Source of the DNA: Streptococcus sp.
GTDB taxonomy: Bacteria; Bacillota; Bacilli; Lactobacillales; Streptococcaceae
Assembly: GCF_030825805.1 (NCBI RefSeq)
Contig: NZ_JAPJPF010000038.1
Location: 1 to 18,875 of the forward strand
Reading direction: 5' to 3'
Length of the DNA: 18,875 nucleotides
Shown: positions 1 to 8,349 of the stretch, in pieces
Layout: each line of letters opens with the position of its first letter
Position numbering within the stretch: position 1 is the stretch's first letter
Program-made: the position numbers and the translations under genes
Notes under the pieces: generated by a model
The model's database searches: none
Told to the model about the DNA's origin: nothing
The model's input: the letters and a program-made list of their open reading frames with translations, nothing else

Positions 1-581
1 TTGTTCGTATCTTGGATGCCTTTGGTTGGCATATCCCTATGGATGAGTTGATTGAAAGCCTTTACGGTCTGTCGTTTGATAGTCTTTCCTATGACAATCA
101 AGCAGAAGTGCTCAACTTCATCAAGGCGCGTGTGGACAAGATGATGGGACGCACAGCAAAAGATATCAAAGATGCTGTTCTTGCTAGTTCAAATTTTGTC
201 GTGGCAGATATGCTTGAAGCAGCTGATGCCCTCTCAGAAGTTGCGAAGACCGATGGTTACAAGGCAGCTGTTGAGTCCCTCTCACGTGCTTTCAACTTGG
301 CAGAAAAAGCAGATGCTTCAGTAGCGGTCGATGCCAGTCTCTTTGAAAATGATCAAGAAAAAGCTCTTGCCAAAGCAATTGAAGAGCTTGAATTGACTGG
401 TGTAGCTAGCGACAAATTGGCTAAACTCTTTGCTCTTAGCCCAGTCATCGATGCCTTCTTTGACAATACCATGGTGATGGCAGAAGATGAGGCTGTTAAA
501 AACAACCGTTTGGCCCTTCTTGCAGGCCTTGTAGCGAAAGCTAATGCTGTTGCAGCCTTCAACCAATTGAACACAAAATAA
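1..581 (+). CDS. glyS: glycyl-tRNA synthetase beta subunit, C-terminal part (5' truncated by window)
   Basis: This is the last 192 residues of the beta chain of the bacterial alpha2-beta2 glycine-tRNA ligase, which charges tRNA-Gly with glycine using ATP in the cytoplasm. The reading frame is open from base 3, running V-R-I-L-D-A-F-G-W, so the gene begins before the window and the TTG at 12 is not its start. The visible part is helical and Ala/Leu/Glu-rich. Segments such as [11 protein letters not shown] and the ending AFNQLNTK are typical of the C-terminal tRNA-binding region of GlyS. The full protein is normally near 680 residues, so roughly the last quarter is seen. glyS normally follows glyQ, which would lie outside the window. 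A 6-bp hairpin follows the stop codon, and the next gene begins 33 bases later without an obvious terminator, so co-transcription is likely. Confidence 0.93.
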   Translation, partial: VRILDAFGWHIPMDELIESLYGLSFDSLSYDNQAEVLNFIKARVDKMMGRTAKDIKDAVLASSNFVVADMLEAADALSEVAKTDGYKAAVESLSRAFNLAEKADASVAVDASLFENDQEKALAKAIEELELTGVASDKLAKLFALSPVIDAFFDNTMVMAEDEAVKNNRLALLAGLVAKANAVAAFNQLNTK

Positions 582-582
582 G

Positions 583-598
583 TACCTGATGACAGGTA
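583..598 (+). repeat. short perfect hairpin after glyS
   Basis: TACCTG (583-588) and CAGGTA (593-598) form a perfect 6-bp stem with loop ATGA, two bases after the glyS stop. There is no T-tract, so it is not an intrinsic terminator. It may stabilise or punctuate the glyS-UPF0291 message. Confidence 0.4.
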
Positions 599-614
599 GA
601 AAGTAGGTCTTATT

Positions 615-872
615 ATGACACCTGAAAAAATCGCTCGCATCAATGAGCTTGCTAAAAAGAAAAAAACTGAAGGTTTGACGCCAGAAGAAGAAGTGGAACA
701 AGCAAAACTTCGTGAAGAATACATTGAAGGATACCGTCGCTCCGTTCGCCACCATATCGAAGGAATTAAAGTGGTGGACGAAGAAGGTAACGATGTGACA
801 CCTGAGAAACTACGCCAAGTACAACGAGAGAAAGGTTTGCACGGCCGTAGTTTGGATGATCCCAATTCATAA
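615..872 (+). CDS. UPF0291 / DUF896 family small protein
   Basis: An 85-residue, highly charged cytoplasmic protein with no membrane segment. It opens with [20 protein letters not shown] and continues with an E/K/R-rich helix containing RREYI-like and [13 protein letters not shown] stretches. This is the layout of the UPF0291 (DUF896, YnzC-like) family: two antiparallel helices and a less ordered tail. No catalytic residues are recognisable. B. subtilis YnzC belongs to the same family and is linked to the SOS-associated yneA operon, but its role is unsettled and need not apply here. The ATG at 615 has a modest Shine-Dalgarno (AAGTAGG, 601-607) seven bases upstream. The gene lies 33 bases after glyS and ends just before a strong hairpin terminator, so it is probably the last gene of the glyS transcript. 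Family assignment is confident; function is unknown. Confidence 0.88.
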   Translation: MTPEKIARINELAKKKKTEGLTPEEEVEQAKLREEYIEGYRRSVRHHIEGIKVVDEEGNDVTPEKLRQVQREKGLHGRSLDDPNS

Positions 873-883
873 ATAGACAATAG

Positions 884-920
884 AAAACTCGATCAGAAGT
901 TGAACTGATCGAGTTTTCTT
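884..920. terminator. bidirectional intrinsic terminator
   Basis: A perfect 13-bp stem, AAAACTCGATCAG (884-896) with CTGATCGAGTTTT (905-917), has an 8-base loop and T-rich flanks on both strands. It lies between the UPF0291 gene (plus) and the small membrane protein gene (minus), so it can end both convergent transcripts. Confidence 0.9.
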
Positions 921-932
921 GTTCTATATGGG

Positions 933-1115
933 CTAGTCTGAATCCTTATCTCTATTTTTGTAGTTTTTCCATTGATTTTTAAAAATCCAAATGGAGACGG
1001 CAAGAACGAAGGTTGCTGTCCAAAAAATCCAAGGGACAGGGGTGCGTAGGAAAAAGTAGACTGCAATTAGATCGGCCACTGGCAGGCCAAGGAGGAGGTA
1101 TTTCTTATCTTTCAT
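933..1115 (-). CDS. small two-helix membrane protein, function unknown
   Basis: A 60-residue protein with two hydrophobic segments, about residues 7-23 and 28-45, joined by a short RTPVPW turn. The C-terminus is a strongly charged tail (KNQWKNYKNRDKDSD). This predicts a hairpin membrane protein with a cytoplasmic or surface-exposed charged end. I do not recognise a named family. It is convergent with the UPF0291 gene and shares the terminator at 884-920. The start codon has no Shine-Dalgarno upstream. Instead an extended -10 (TGATACAAT on the minus strand, 1130-1122) ends only six bases before the ATG, which would put transcription start at or beside the A of the ATG. The hydrophobicity pattern and the terminator support a real gene. 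Confidence 0.72.
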   Translation of the reverse strand: MKDKKYLLLGLPVADLIAVYFFLRTPVPWIFWTATFVLAVSIWIFKNQWKNYKNRDKDSD

Positions 1116-1121
1116 GGAATT

Positions 1122-1130
1122 ATTGTATCA
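1122..1130 (-). promoter_or_regulatory. extended -10 promoter of the small membrane protein gene
   Basis: Minus-strand TGATACAAT (TGn plus TACAAT) ends six bases before the ATG at 1115. No convincing -35 is seen at 16-18 bases spacing. The predicted transcription start coincides with the start codon, implying a leaderless mRNA. Confidence 0.55.
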
Positions 1131-1249
1131 CAAATTGCTTCTCTCGGTCTATTGGTTGATAGGATGAGCTTTTGAAGAATAGGGACTTTTTATCCGAAAA
1201 TGATGAGTGGATCGAGAAGAGAATCTCAAGTGCATCCTGGTCAGATTTG

Positions 1250-1258
1250 TGGTAAAAT
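1250..1258 (+). promoter_or_regulatory. extended -10 promoter of the rsmH-ftsL-pbpX-mraY operon
   Basis: TGGTAAAAT is an extended -10 (TGn plus TAAAAT). The last base is nine bases before the rsmH ATG, so the expected start is near 1264-1266 and the leader only about three bases. There is no clear -35 (the 17-bp position reads GTGCAT). The operon may also be fed from other starts. Confidence 0.5.
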
Positions 1259-1267
1259 AGATAGGAT

Positions 1268-2218
1268 ATGAGTAAAGAATTTCATCATGTAACGGTCTTG
1301 CTCCATGAAACGATTGATATGCTGGATGTAAAGCCAGATGGAATCTATGTGGATGCCACTTTAGGTGGAGCCGGCCATAGCGAATATTTATTAAGTCAAT
1401 TAAGTGAAAAAGGGCATTTATATGCCTTTGACCAGGATCAGCATGCGATTGATAATGCGGAGAAACGATTAGCTCCTTATGTTGATAAGGGCATGGTAAC
1501 CTTTATCAAAGACAATTTCCGGAATCTTCAAGCACGTCTCCAAGAATTGGGAGTCAATGAGATTGATGGAATCTGTTATGATTTAGGAGTTTCTAGTCCC
1601 CAGTTAGATGAGCGGTCTCGCGGTTTTTCTTATAAAAAAGATGCTCCCTTGGACATGCGGATGAATCAAGAAGCCTCTTTGACGGCTTATGACGTGGTCA
1701 ACAACTATGATTACCACGATCTAGTCCGAATCTTTTTCAAGTATGGGGAAGATAAGTTTTCCAAGCAAATTGCTAGAAAGATCGAACAAGCGCGTGCGGT
1801 AAAACCGATTGAAACGACGACAGAATTGGCTGAAATCATCAAATCGGCAAAACCGGCCAAGGAACTAAAGAAAAAGGGGCATCCAGCCAAACAAATTTTC
1901 CAGGCGATTCGAATTGAAGTCAACGATGAATTGGGAGCGGCGGATGAATCAATCCAGCAGGCCATGGATTTGTTGGCAGTTGGTGGTCGTATTTCAGTCA
2001 TTACCTTTCATTCCTTGGAAGATCGTTTGACCAAACAATTGTTTAAAGAAGCTTCTACAGTAGAAGTACCGAAGGGCTTGCCTTTCATCCCAGAGGACCT
2101 AAAACCAAAAATGGAATTAGTCTCTCGAAAACCGATTCTTCCAAGCCAAGAAGAGTTAGAGAAGAACAACCGAGCTCATTCTGCAAAATTGCGGGTTGCT
2201 CGAAAAATTCATAAGTAA
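1268..2218 (+). CDS. rsmH: 16S rRNA (cytosine-1402-N4) methyltransferase RsmH (MraW)
   Basis: A 316-residue S-adenosylmethionine-dependent methyltransferase that adds the N4-methyl group to C1402 in the decoding centre of 16S rRNA. The N-terminus [14 protein letters not shown] and the SAM-binding motif [11 protein letters not shown] (residues 28-38) are diagnostic, as are [14 protein letters not shown] and the late [11 protein letters not shown] motif. An inserted helical domain lies in the middle, and the length matches the family. It heads the classic dcw-type cluster, with ftsL 12 bases downstream. The start is supported by the conserved N-terminus, yet there is no usable Shine-Dalgarno: AGGA at 1263-1266 touches the ATG, and the predicted promoter lies immediately upstream. 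Translation may therefore begin on a leaderless or near-leaderless message. Confidence 0.97.
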   Translation: MSKEFHHVTVLLHETIDMLDVKPDGIYVDATLGGAGHSEYLLSQLSEKGHLYAFDQDQHAIDNAEKRLAPYVDKGMVTFIKDNFRNLQARLQELGVNEIDGICYDLGVSSPQLDERSRGFSYKKDAPLDMRMNQEASLTAYDVVNNYDYHDLVRIFFKYGEDKFSKQIARKIEQARAVKPIETTTELAEIIKSAKPAKELKKKGHPAKQIFQAIRIEVNDELGAADESIQQAMDLLAVGGRISVITFHSLEDRLTKQLFKEASTVEVPKGLPFIPEDLKPKMELVSRKPILPSQEELEKNNRAHSAKLRVARKIHK

Positions 2219-2230
2219 GAGGAAATAAAC

Positions 2231-2566
2231 ATGGCAGATCAACCATTACGATCTCGGGGCAGTCAATTGCAAGATCGTATTCGTCGCTTTACCAGAGTAG
2301 AAAAAGCTTTTTATGGCTCGATTGTCCTAACAGGGATTATTCTCGCTGTCAGTATTATTTTTATGCAGACGCGGATTCTACAAGTGCAAAGTGATTTGAC
2401 AAACCTCAATACGGAACTAAAAACAAAAGAGACTGAACTAGAAGATATCCGACAAGAAGTCAATGAGTTGACTCGATATGAACGCTTGTCTAAGTTAGCT
2501 AGTTCTCAGGGGATGACCCTCCAAAAAGAAAATCGAAAAGTGGTGAGTTCAAGTAGCGATGAGTAA
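2231..2566 (+). CDS. ftsL: cell division protein FtsL
   Basis: A 111-residue bitopic membrane protein of the divisome. A basic N-terminal cytoplasmic tail (residues 1-25, rich in Arg and Lys) is followed by one transmembrane helix (about 28-46). An extracellular coiled coil runs through about residue 85 ([20 protein letters not shown]) and ends in an Ala/Ser-rich segment. This layout, and the position between rsmH and pbpX, is the streptococcal FtsL pattern; FtsL pairs with DivIC/FtsB and DivIB/FtsQ at the septum. The RBS (AGAGGAAA) sits about eight bases before the ATG. The last eight bases overlap the start of pbpX, indicating translational coupling. Sequence conservation in FtsL is low, so the call rests on topology plus context. 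Confidence 0.93.
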   Translation: MADQPLRSRGSQLQDRIRRFTRVEKAFYGSIVLTGIILAVSIIFMQTRILQVQSDLTNLNTELKTKETELEDIRQEVNELTRYERLSKLASSQGMTLQKENRKVVSSSSDE

Positions 2567-4844
2567 ATTAAAGAAGAAAATCATTCGTTATTCCCTTAAA
2601 AAAAGGAAACTTCCAGACCAAAATCGTCGGCAAGTAGCTAAGAATTTAAGTTTGCTTTCCATTCTTGTTTTCTTCATATTTCTCATTAATTTTGCAGTTA
2701 TTATAGGCACAGATAGCAAATTCGGAAAAAATTTATCTGAGTTATCCCATCAAGTCCATCAGAAAACAGAGATTGTTCCAGCCAAACGAGGAACAATTTA
2801 TGACCGAAATGGAGCTGTTATTGCTGAGGATGCGACGACTTATAATGTTTATGCGATCATCGACAAAACCTATAAATCGGCAAAAGGTGAAGTTTTATAC
2901 GTTGAAGAAAGTCAATACAACCAAGTAGCAGATGTTTTTAATCGTTATTTGGGCATGGAAAAAGACTATGTTGTCCAACAACTGTCGCAAAAGAAGCTCA
3001 ACCAGGTTTCTTTTGGTGCAGCGGGGAACGATATTACCTATAGCAACATGGATGCTATCCGGAGTGAACTAGAAGCTGCCAACATTAAAGGTGTTGATTT
3101 TACGACGAGTCCAAACCGGAGTTATAAAAATGGGACCTTTGCCTCTCAATTTATCGGTCAAGCTCAATTGATAGAAGATAAAGAAGGCAATAAAACCTTA
3201 CAGGGAACAACGGGAATCGAAAAGTCTTTGGATCGCATTCTGGGTGGTCAGGATGGCGTTGTGACCTACGAAAAGGATCGCAACGGAAATATTGTGCCGG
3301 GATCAGATAAGGTTGCCGTGAAGACAGAAGATGGAAAGGATGTGTATACAACCCTTTCTGCGGAACTTCAAACCTATCTCGAAACCCGAATGGATGTTTT
3401 CCAAGAAAAGGTAAAAGGTAAATATGTCAGTGCGACCCTAGTGAGTGCCAAAACGGGGGAAATTCTTGCAACGACACAACGTCCAACCTATAATGCAGAT
3501 ACCAAAGAAGGCTTGGATATTAAGAATCTGAGAACCTGGAACACGATTCTTTACCAGGATCAATACGAACCAGGTTCGACTATGAAGGTCATGACTTTGG
3601 CCGCGGCGATTGATCATGGGACTTTCCCAGCCTATAACGAGGTCTATTATAACAACGAGTTGCAAGTGAAAGATGCGACCATCAAAGACTGGGGAATCAA
3701 TATGGGCTTGACAGAAGGTCGCTATATGAATATTGCCCAAGGTTTCGCCTATTCAAGTAACATTGGGATGACCAAGCTAGAGCAGAAGATGGGAAATAAC
3801 GTCTGGATGAATTACCTCCACCGCTTCAAATTTGGTCTCCCTACCCGTTTTGGCATGGGCGATGAGAGTTTTGGAAGCCTTCCGGGTGATAACTATGTTA
3901 CTCAAGCTATGTCTGCCTTTGGACAAGGGATATCTGTCAACCAAACGCAGATGTTGCGAGCATTCTCTGCCATTGCCAATGATGGCGTGATGTTAGAACC
4001 TAAGTTTATCAGTGGAATTTATGATGCTAAAAATGATGCAGCTCGTAAATCCAAAAAAGAAGTTGTCGGAAATCCAGTGTCGGCATCAGCTGCCCAACAG
4101 ACCCGTAATTATATGATTACGGTAGGGACAGATCCCCAATTTGGTACTCTCTACTCTTCGGAAGGTCCGATTATTCAAGTAGCTGGCCAAAATGTTGCTG
4201 TTAAATCGGGGACAGCCCAAATTGCGACGGCTAACGGGTATTTGGATGGAGAAAATAACAATATCAACTCCATTGTAGTCATGACGCCTGCCGAGGATCC
4301 AGATTTTATCATGTATGTGACGGTTCAACAACCTGAGATCAGCTTTAGTCCGACCAGTTGGCAAGAACTTGTGAATCCCATTCTAGAAGATGCAGTTGCC
4401 TTGAAGGATGAGCTGAATCTGGTAACGGAAACCAAAGCCTTGGATGGGGTCACGAAAGAGGACACCTATAAGATGCCGTCGGCAGAATCCTTGTCGAAAG
4501 AATTGAACTTGAAGCAGACCATCAGCCCAGGTGGCTTCGCAGATGAACTGCGTCGCAATCTGATCCAGCCTGTCGTCCTAGGAACTGGAAAGAATATTAA
4601 AAAGATGTCTGTATCAGCAGGAACGAAATTAAAAGCAAATGAGCAAGTGTTATTATTAACAGATGACTTGGATTCAGTTCCGGATATGTATGGCTGGACC
4701 AAGGAAAATGTTGATAAATTTGCGGAATGGACGGGCATTGAGATCACCTATAAAGGGGAAGGTTCTCGTGTGAGCAAACAAAACGTCAAAGTAGAAACTG
4801 CTTTAAAGAAGACGAAGAAAATAACAATTACATTAGGAGATTGA
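2559..4844 (+). CDS. pbpX: penicillin-binding protein 2X, septal class B transpeptidase
   Basis: A 761-residue class B PBP that cross-links septal peptidoglycan and is a major beta-lactam target. A basic N-terminus is followed by a membrane anchor at about 29-50. The dimerisation domain contains the [12 protein letters not shown] motif (about 75-85). The transpeptidase domain carries all three active-site motifs: S340-T-M-K343 (nucleophile Ser340), S399-S-N401 and K549-S-G-T552. Two PASTA domains occupy roughly 633-761, ending in KKITITLGD. The catalytic motifs carry no substitution of the kind seen in resistant mosaic alleles (STMK and KSGT are both intact), though mosaicism elsewhere cannot be judged here. 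It overlaps ftsL by eight bases and is followed one base later by mraY. The Shine-Dalgarno is weak (GTGGTGAG inside ftsL), consistent with coupling. FtsW would be its partner glycosyltransferase but is not in the window. Confidence 0.97.
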   Translation: MSKLKKKIIRYSLKKRKLPDQNRRQVAKNLSLLSILVFFIFLINFAVIIGTDSKFGKNLSELSHQVHQKTEIVPAKRGTIYDRNGAVIAEDATTYNVYAIIDKTYKSAKGEVLYVEESQYNQVADVFNRYLGMEKDYVVQQLSQKKLNQVSFGAAGNDITYSNMDAIRSELEAANIKGVDFTTSPNRSYKNGTFASQFIGQAQLIEDKEGNKTLQGTTGIEKSLDRILGGQDGVVTYEKDRNGNIVPGSDKVAVKTEDGKDVYTTLSAELQTYLETRMDVFQEKVKGKYVSATLVSAKTGEILATTQRPTYNADTKEGLDIKNLRTWNTILYQDQYEPGSTMKVMTLAAAIDHGTFPAYNEVYYNNELQVKDATIKDWGINMGLTEGRYMNIAQGFAYSSNIGMTKLEQKMGNNVWMNYLHRFKFGLPTRFGMGDESFGSLPGDNYVTQAMSAFGQGISVNQTQMLRAFSAIANDGVMLEPKFISGIYDAKNDAARKSKKEVVGNPVSASAAQQTRNYMITVGTDPQFGTLYSSEGPIIQVAGQNVAVKSGTAQIATANGYLDGENNNINSIVVMTPAEDPDFIMYVTVQQPEISFSPTSWQELVNPILEDAVALKDELNLVTETKALDGVTKEDTYKMPSAESLSKELNLKQTISPGGFADELRRNLIQPVVLGTGKNIKKMSVSAGTKLKANEQVLLLTDDLDSVPDMYGWTKENVDKFAEWTGIEITYKGEGSRVSKQNVKVETALKKTKKITITLGD

Positions 4845-4845
4845 T

Positions 4846-5847
4846 ATGTTACTTGCTACCCTAGTAGTATCATTTATTCTAACGGTTATTGGCATTCCTG
4901 CCTTTATCCGTTTCTATCAACGGGCCCATATTTCGGGCCAACAAATGCACGAAGATGTGAAGCAACACAAAGCCAAAGCAGGCACTCCTACTATGGGGGG
5001 AGTGGTCTTCTTGATCACTTCAGTCTTTGTCACCCTTGTCTTTAGCTTCCTAACTGGGAACTTTACGCGTCCTGTTCAATTGATCCTCTTTATTTTGGTC
5101 TTGTATGGAATCGTCGGCTTCTTGGATGACTTCTTGAAGGTCTTTCGTAAGATCAATGAAGGGTTAAATCCCAAGCAAAAATTAGCCTTGCAATTGTTGG
5201 GAGGGATCATTTTCTATCTCTTCTCTGAACGCCATGGAGCTGGTAGTCTTCTCAATGTCTTTGGTTGGGATGTCTATTTGGGACATTTCTATATTGTCTT
5301 TGCCTTGTTCTGGTTGGTTGGTTTTTCAAATGCAGTCAACTTAACGGACGGGATTGATGGCTTGGCAAGTATTTCGGTAACCATCAGCTTGATCGCTTAT
5401 TCCATCATCGCTGTTTGGCAAAGACGAATCGATATCCTTTTTGTAACGATTAGTATGATTGGAGCTCTATTAGGTTTCTTCGTCTACAATCACAAGCCGG
5501 CCAAGATTTTCATGGGAGATGTTGGAAGCCTAGCCCTAGGTGGGATGCTTGCGACTCTATCCATGGCTCTCCACGTAGAGTGGACCTTGCTCTTGATTGG
5601 GATTGTCTACGTCTTTGAGACTAGCTCTGTCATGCTCCAGGTGTCCTATTTCAAATGGACGAAAAAACGGACAGGGGAAGGACGCCGGATCTTCCGCATG
5701 ACGCCTTTCCATCACCATTTGGAATTGGGTGGTCTGTCTGGAAATGGACCTAAATGGTCTGAGTGGAAGGTTGATGCCTTTCTCTGGAGTGTTGGTGCAG
5801 GAATGAGCGCCTTGACTCTCTTGATCTACTATTTGATCAATTCATAA
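4846..5847 (+). CDS. mraY: phospho-N-acetylmuramoyl-pentapeptide transferase MraY (lipid I synthase)
   Basis: A 333-residue polytopic membrane enzyme that transfers phospho-MurNAc-pentapeptide from UDP to undecaprenyl phosphate, making lipid I on the inner face of the membrane. Family motifs are all present: AGTPTMGG (45-52), the acidic pair D94-D95 in [17 protein letters not shown] (165-173), FMGDVGS (222-228) and PFHHHLE (287-293). About ten hydrophobic helices alternate with short loops. It starts one base after the pbpX stop, with TTAGGAG as RBS inside pbpX, and is the last gene of the operon before the terminator at 5861-5890. Confidence 0.97.
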   Translation: MLLATLVVSFILTVIGIPAFIRFYQRAHISGQQMHEDVKQHKAKAGTPTMGGVVFLITSVFVTLVFSFLTGNFTRPVQLILFILVLYGIVGFLDDFLKVFRKINEGLNPKQKLALQLLGGIIFYLFSERHGAGSLLNVFGWDVYLGHFYIVFALFWLVGFSNAVNLTDGIDGLASISVTISLIAYSIIAVWQRRIDILFVTISMIGALLGFFVYNHKPAKIFMGDVGSLALGGMLATLSMALHVEWTLLLIGIVYVFETSSVMLQVSYFKWTKKRTGEGRRIFRMTPFHHHLELGGLSGNGPKWSEWKVDAFLWSVGAGMSALTLLIYYLINS

Positions 5848-5860
5848 GCCATGAATCATA

Positions 5861-5890
5861 AAAGGTTGGGATTGCTATCTCAGCCTTTTT
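5861..5890 (+). terminator. intrinsic terminator of the rsmH-mraY operon
   Basis: A 12-bp stem (AAAGGTTGGGAT 5861-5872 with ATCTCAGCCTTT 5877-5888, two G-T wobbles) closes a TGCT tetraloop and runs into TTTTT. Confidence 0.88.
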
Positions 5891-5939
5891 CGCTGGCTAG
5901 GAATTGCTGTCCAAAAGAAGAGCGGGAAGAGGAGTTTTT

Positions 5940-5948
5940 TGATATAAT
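5940..5948 (+). promoter_or_regulatory. extended -10 promoter of the DEAD-box helicase gene
   Basis: TGATATAAT is a perfect extended -10. No good -35 lies at 16-18 bases. The expected start is near 5955, giving a 20-base leader that contains the AAAGGA RBS (5962-5967). Confidence 0.7.
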
Positions 5949-5974
5949 AGTGGAGATGATGAAAGGATAAGAGA

Positions 5975-7318
5975 ATGAAATTTACAGATTTTAAGTTTAA
6001 GGACTATATCCAAGAGGCCTTAAAAGAGATTAATTTTATCGAAGCAACAGAAGTTCAAGAAAAGCTGATCCCGATTGTTTTAGCAGGCCGTGATCTGGTC
6101 GGTGAATCTAAAACAGGATCAGGGAAGACCCATACTTTCCTCTTGCCAATTTTTCAAACCTTAAATGAGGATAGTAGCAATGTCGAAGTGGTCATTACTG
6201 CGCCTAGTCGGGAATTGGCCACACAGATTTACCAAGCGGCTCGTCAGATTGCTAGCCACTGTGAAAAAGAAATTCGGATTGCCAACTACGTTGGAGGAAC
6301 TGATAAGGCTCGCCAGATCGATAAGCTCCAAGTAGCCCAACCTCATATTGTCATTGGGACACCTGGACGGATCTATGATTTGGTCGCTTCTGGAGACTTG
6401 GCTATTCATAAGGCTCACACTTTTGTGGTTGATGAGGCGGATATGACTCTCGATATGGGCTTTTTGACGACGGTAGACAAGATTGCATCCAGTCTTCCCA
6501 AGAAGCTTCAGTTTTTAGTCTTCTCAGCAACGATTCCACAAAAGTTACAACCCTTCTTGAAGAAATATTTGTCTAACCCTGTCATGGAGCAGATCAAAAC
6601 CAAAACGGTAATCTCGGACACCATTGATAACTGGTTGGTATCGACAAAGGGGCGCGACAAAAACGAGCAGATTTATCAACTGACGCAGGCTCTTCAACCT
6701 TATCTGGCTATGATCTTTGTAAATACCAAGGACAGAGCGGACGATTTGCATGCTTTTCTAGTAGAGAAGGGGCTCAAGGTCGCCAAAATCCATGGGGGGG
6801 TTCCTCCACGGGAGCGCAAGCGAATCATGAACCAAGTCAAAAATCTGGATTTTGAATATATCGTGGCGACAGACTTGGCAGCGCGTGGGATTGATATTGA
6901 AGGGGTCAGTCATGTCATCAACGATGCCATTCCGCAAGACTTATCCTTCTTTGTCCACCGCGTTGGCCGGACTGGACGGAATGGTCTTCCTGGTACAGCC
7001 ATCACTCTCTATCAACCGAGTGATGACTCAGACATTCGGGAGCTTGAAAAAATGGGGATCCAGTTTGTACCTAAGGTCTTGAAGGCTGGAGCTATCGAAG
7101 ATACTTATGACCGGGATCGCCGGGCTAATCGTGAAAAACGCCAAGAAAAACTCGACATTGAGATGATCGGCTTGGTCAAGAAGAAAAAGAAAAAAATCAA
7201 ACCAGGCTACAAGAAAAAAATCAAATGGGCCGTGGACGAGAAACGTCGCAAAGCCAAGCGAGCTGAGAATCGTGCTCGCGGTCGAGCAGAAAGAAAGGCG
7301 AAACGCCAAACCTTTTAG
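5975..7318 (+). CDS. DEAD-box ATP-dependent RNA helicase (CshB-like)
   Basis: A 447-residue superfamily 2 RNA helicase. RecA domain 1 shows the Q motif region (F21 to Q28), Walker A SKTGSGKT (45-52), PSREL, GTPGR (128-132), the D153-E-A-D156 box and SAT (184-186). RecA domain 2 shows FVNTK, ARGID (303-307) and HRVGRTGR (328-335). From about residue 379 the protein is extremely basic, with a run of six lysines and many Arg/Lys to the end, a likely RNA-binding tail. Such helicases unwind short RNA duplexes in ribosome assembly, mRNA decay or cold adaptation; the substrate is not visible here. The short N-terminus and basic C-terminus recall B. subtilis CshB more than CshA, but I leave the symbol blank. 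It has its own promoter and terminator, so it appears monocistronic. Confidence 0.94.
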   Translation: MKFTDFKFKDYIQEALKEINFIEATEVQEKLIPIVLAGRDLVGESKTGSGKTHTFLLPIFQTLNEDSSNVEVVITAPSRELATQIYQAARQIASHCEKEIRIANYVGGTDKARQIDKLQVAQPHIVIGTPGRIYDLVASGDLAIHKAHTFVVDEADMTLDMGFLTTVDKIASSLPKKLQFLVFSATIPQKLQPFLKKYLSNPVMEQIKTKTVISDTIDNWLVSTKGRDKNEQIYQLTQALQPYLAMIFVNTKDRADDLHAFLVEKGLKVAKIHGGVPPRERKRIMNQVKNLDFEYIVATDLAARGIDIEGVSHVINDAIPQDLSFFVHRVGRTGRNGLPGTAITLYQPSDDSDIRELEKMGIQFVPKVLKAGAIEDTYDRDRRANREKRQEKLDIEMIGLVKKKKKKIKPGYKKKIKWAVDEKRRKAKRAENRARGRAERKAKRQTF

Positions 7319-7379
7319 TGATAAAGAAATTTAAAGATTTCCATAAAAATTAACTATTTGGTCGCTGATTTATTTTGTG

Positions 7380-7409
7380 ATAGACTATCTATAGATAGTC
7401 TATTTTTTT
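7380..7409 (+). terminator. intrinsic terminator of the helicase gene
   Basis: A perfect 9-bp stem (TAGACTATC 7381-7389 with GATAGTCTA 7394-7402) closes a TATA loop and is followed by seven T. The whole element is a 22-base palindrome, extended to 24 by flanking A and T. Confidence 0.92.
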
Positions 7410-7425
7410 GCTCTTAGGGGAGATG

Positions 7426-7523
7426 CATGCTTGAGATCACATCAGACCTGAAGCATGATTTACGAACGATCAGTAGCAAAACTCAGCATTTTAACTGTAA
7501 ATATGATAGAATGATTCATTATC
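7426..7523 (+). promoter_or_regulatory. upstream region of the ABC importer operon with inverted repeats
   Basis: Three things are visible. CATGCTT (7426-7432) and AAGCATG (7451-7457) form a perfect 7-bp inverted repeat with 18 bases between. A weak -10 candidate lies at 7502-7512 (TATGAT or TAGAAT, overlapping by one base) with no good -35. GATAGAATGA (7505-7514) can pair with TCATTATC (7516-7523), with a two-base bulge, over the -10 and presumed transcription start. The RBS AGGGAGG (7525-7531) stands 11 bases before the ATG, slightly far. A regulator site is plausible, but I cannot name the regulator. Confidence 0.35.
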
Positions 7524-7542
7524 GAGGGAGGAAGTAACGAAG

Positions 7543-8349
7543 ATGTTTACAACTACTTATCTGGCATCTGGCTGGTATGAAGAGTTTTTAAAATGGATAC
7601 CAGAAGGAGAAATCTTTAACCTACGCGTCGTTTTTGAAGCAATTCCAGGAATTTTAAAAGAGCTTCCAAATACGATTTTGTTAACCTTGGCAGGAGCCTT
7701 TTTTGGTTTATTGCTAGCTCTATTGTTTGCCATTGTCAAGATCAATCGGGTAAAAATCCTCTACCCGATCCAAGCCTTGTTTGTGAGTTTTTTAAGAGGG
7801 ACACCAATTTTGGTCCAGTTGATGCTGACCTACTATGGAATCCCGCTCCTATTGAAGGCCATTAACCAACAATATGGAACAACCTTTAATATCAACGATG
7901 TGCCAGCCCATTTATTTGTCATTGTGGCCTTTGCCTTCAATGAGGCAGCCTATGCCAGTGAGACCATTCGGGCAGCGATTCTATCTGTTGATGCGGGTGA
8001 AATCGAAGCAGCGAAGAGTCTCGGCATGACCAATGCCCAAGTTTATCGTCGGATTATTATTCCAAATGCAGCAGTGGTTGCGACTCCGACCTTGATCAAC
8101 TCTTTGATTGGTTTGACCAAGGGGACTTCTCTGGCCTTTTATGCAGGTGTTTTGGAAATCTTTGCCCAAGCCAAGATTATGTCGGGGAATGACAGTCGCT
8201 ACTTCGAGCGCTTTATCTCTGTTTCATTGATCTACTGGGCCATTAATATTTTGATTGAACAATTGGGACGTTGGATCGAACAGGTACTCGCTATCAAAGA
8301 TCCAAAAGTTGTTACCCAAACCTTGCAAGAGGAGGAACGAGCAGCATGA
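7543..8349 (+). CDS. tcyB: amino-acid (probably cystine) ABC transporter permease
   Basis: A 268-residue inner-membrane subunit of the polar amino-acid uptake (HAAT) ABC family. After an amphipathic N-terminus it has about five hydrophobic helices (near 42-64, 75-95, 122-136, 178-205, 224-240). It carries the LRGTPILVQL motif (84-93) and the EAA loop EIEAAKSLGMTNAQVYRRI (153-171), which docks the ATPase. Substrate specificity cannot be read directly. The tcyB call rests on recalled synteny: streptococcal genomes place the cystine importer beside trxB or behind mraY and the helicase. It ends with an ATGA overlap into the ATPase gene. No solute-binding protein gene is adjacent, so the binding protein must be encoded elsewhere. 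Permease function is near certain; cystine specificity is inference. Confidence 0.85.
   Translation: MFTTTYLASGWYEEFLKWIPEGEIFNLRVVFEAIPGILKELPNTILLTLAGAFFGLLLALLFAIVKINRVKILYPIQALFVSFLRGTPILVQLMLTYYGIPLLLKAINQQYGTTFNINDVPAHLFVIVAFAFNEAAYASETIRAAILSVDAGEIEAAKSLGMTNAQVYRRIIIPNAAVVATPTLINSLIGLTKGTSLAFYAGVLEIFAQAKIMSGNDSRYFERFISVSLIYWAINILIEQLGRWIEQVLAIKDPKVVTQTLQEEERAA

Noticed and set aside
353..880. 175-residue ORF antisense to glyS and the UPF0291 gene
   Set aside because: It covers two genes and the terminator stem on the other strand. Its Ser/Arg-rich composition follows from reading codons backwards.
7461..7468. TACGAACG resembling a ComX cin-box (TACGAATA)
   Set aside because: Two of eight bases differ, no T-rich tract follows at the expected place, and the downstream genes are not competence genes.
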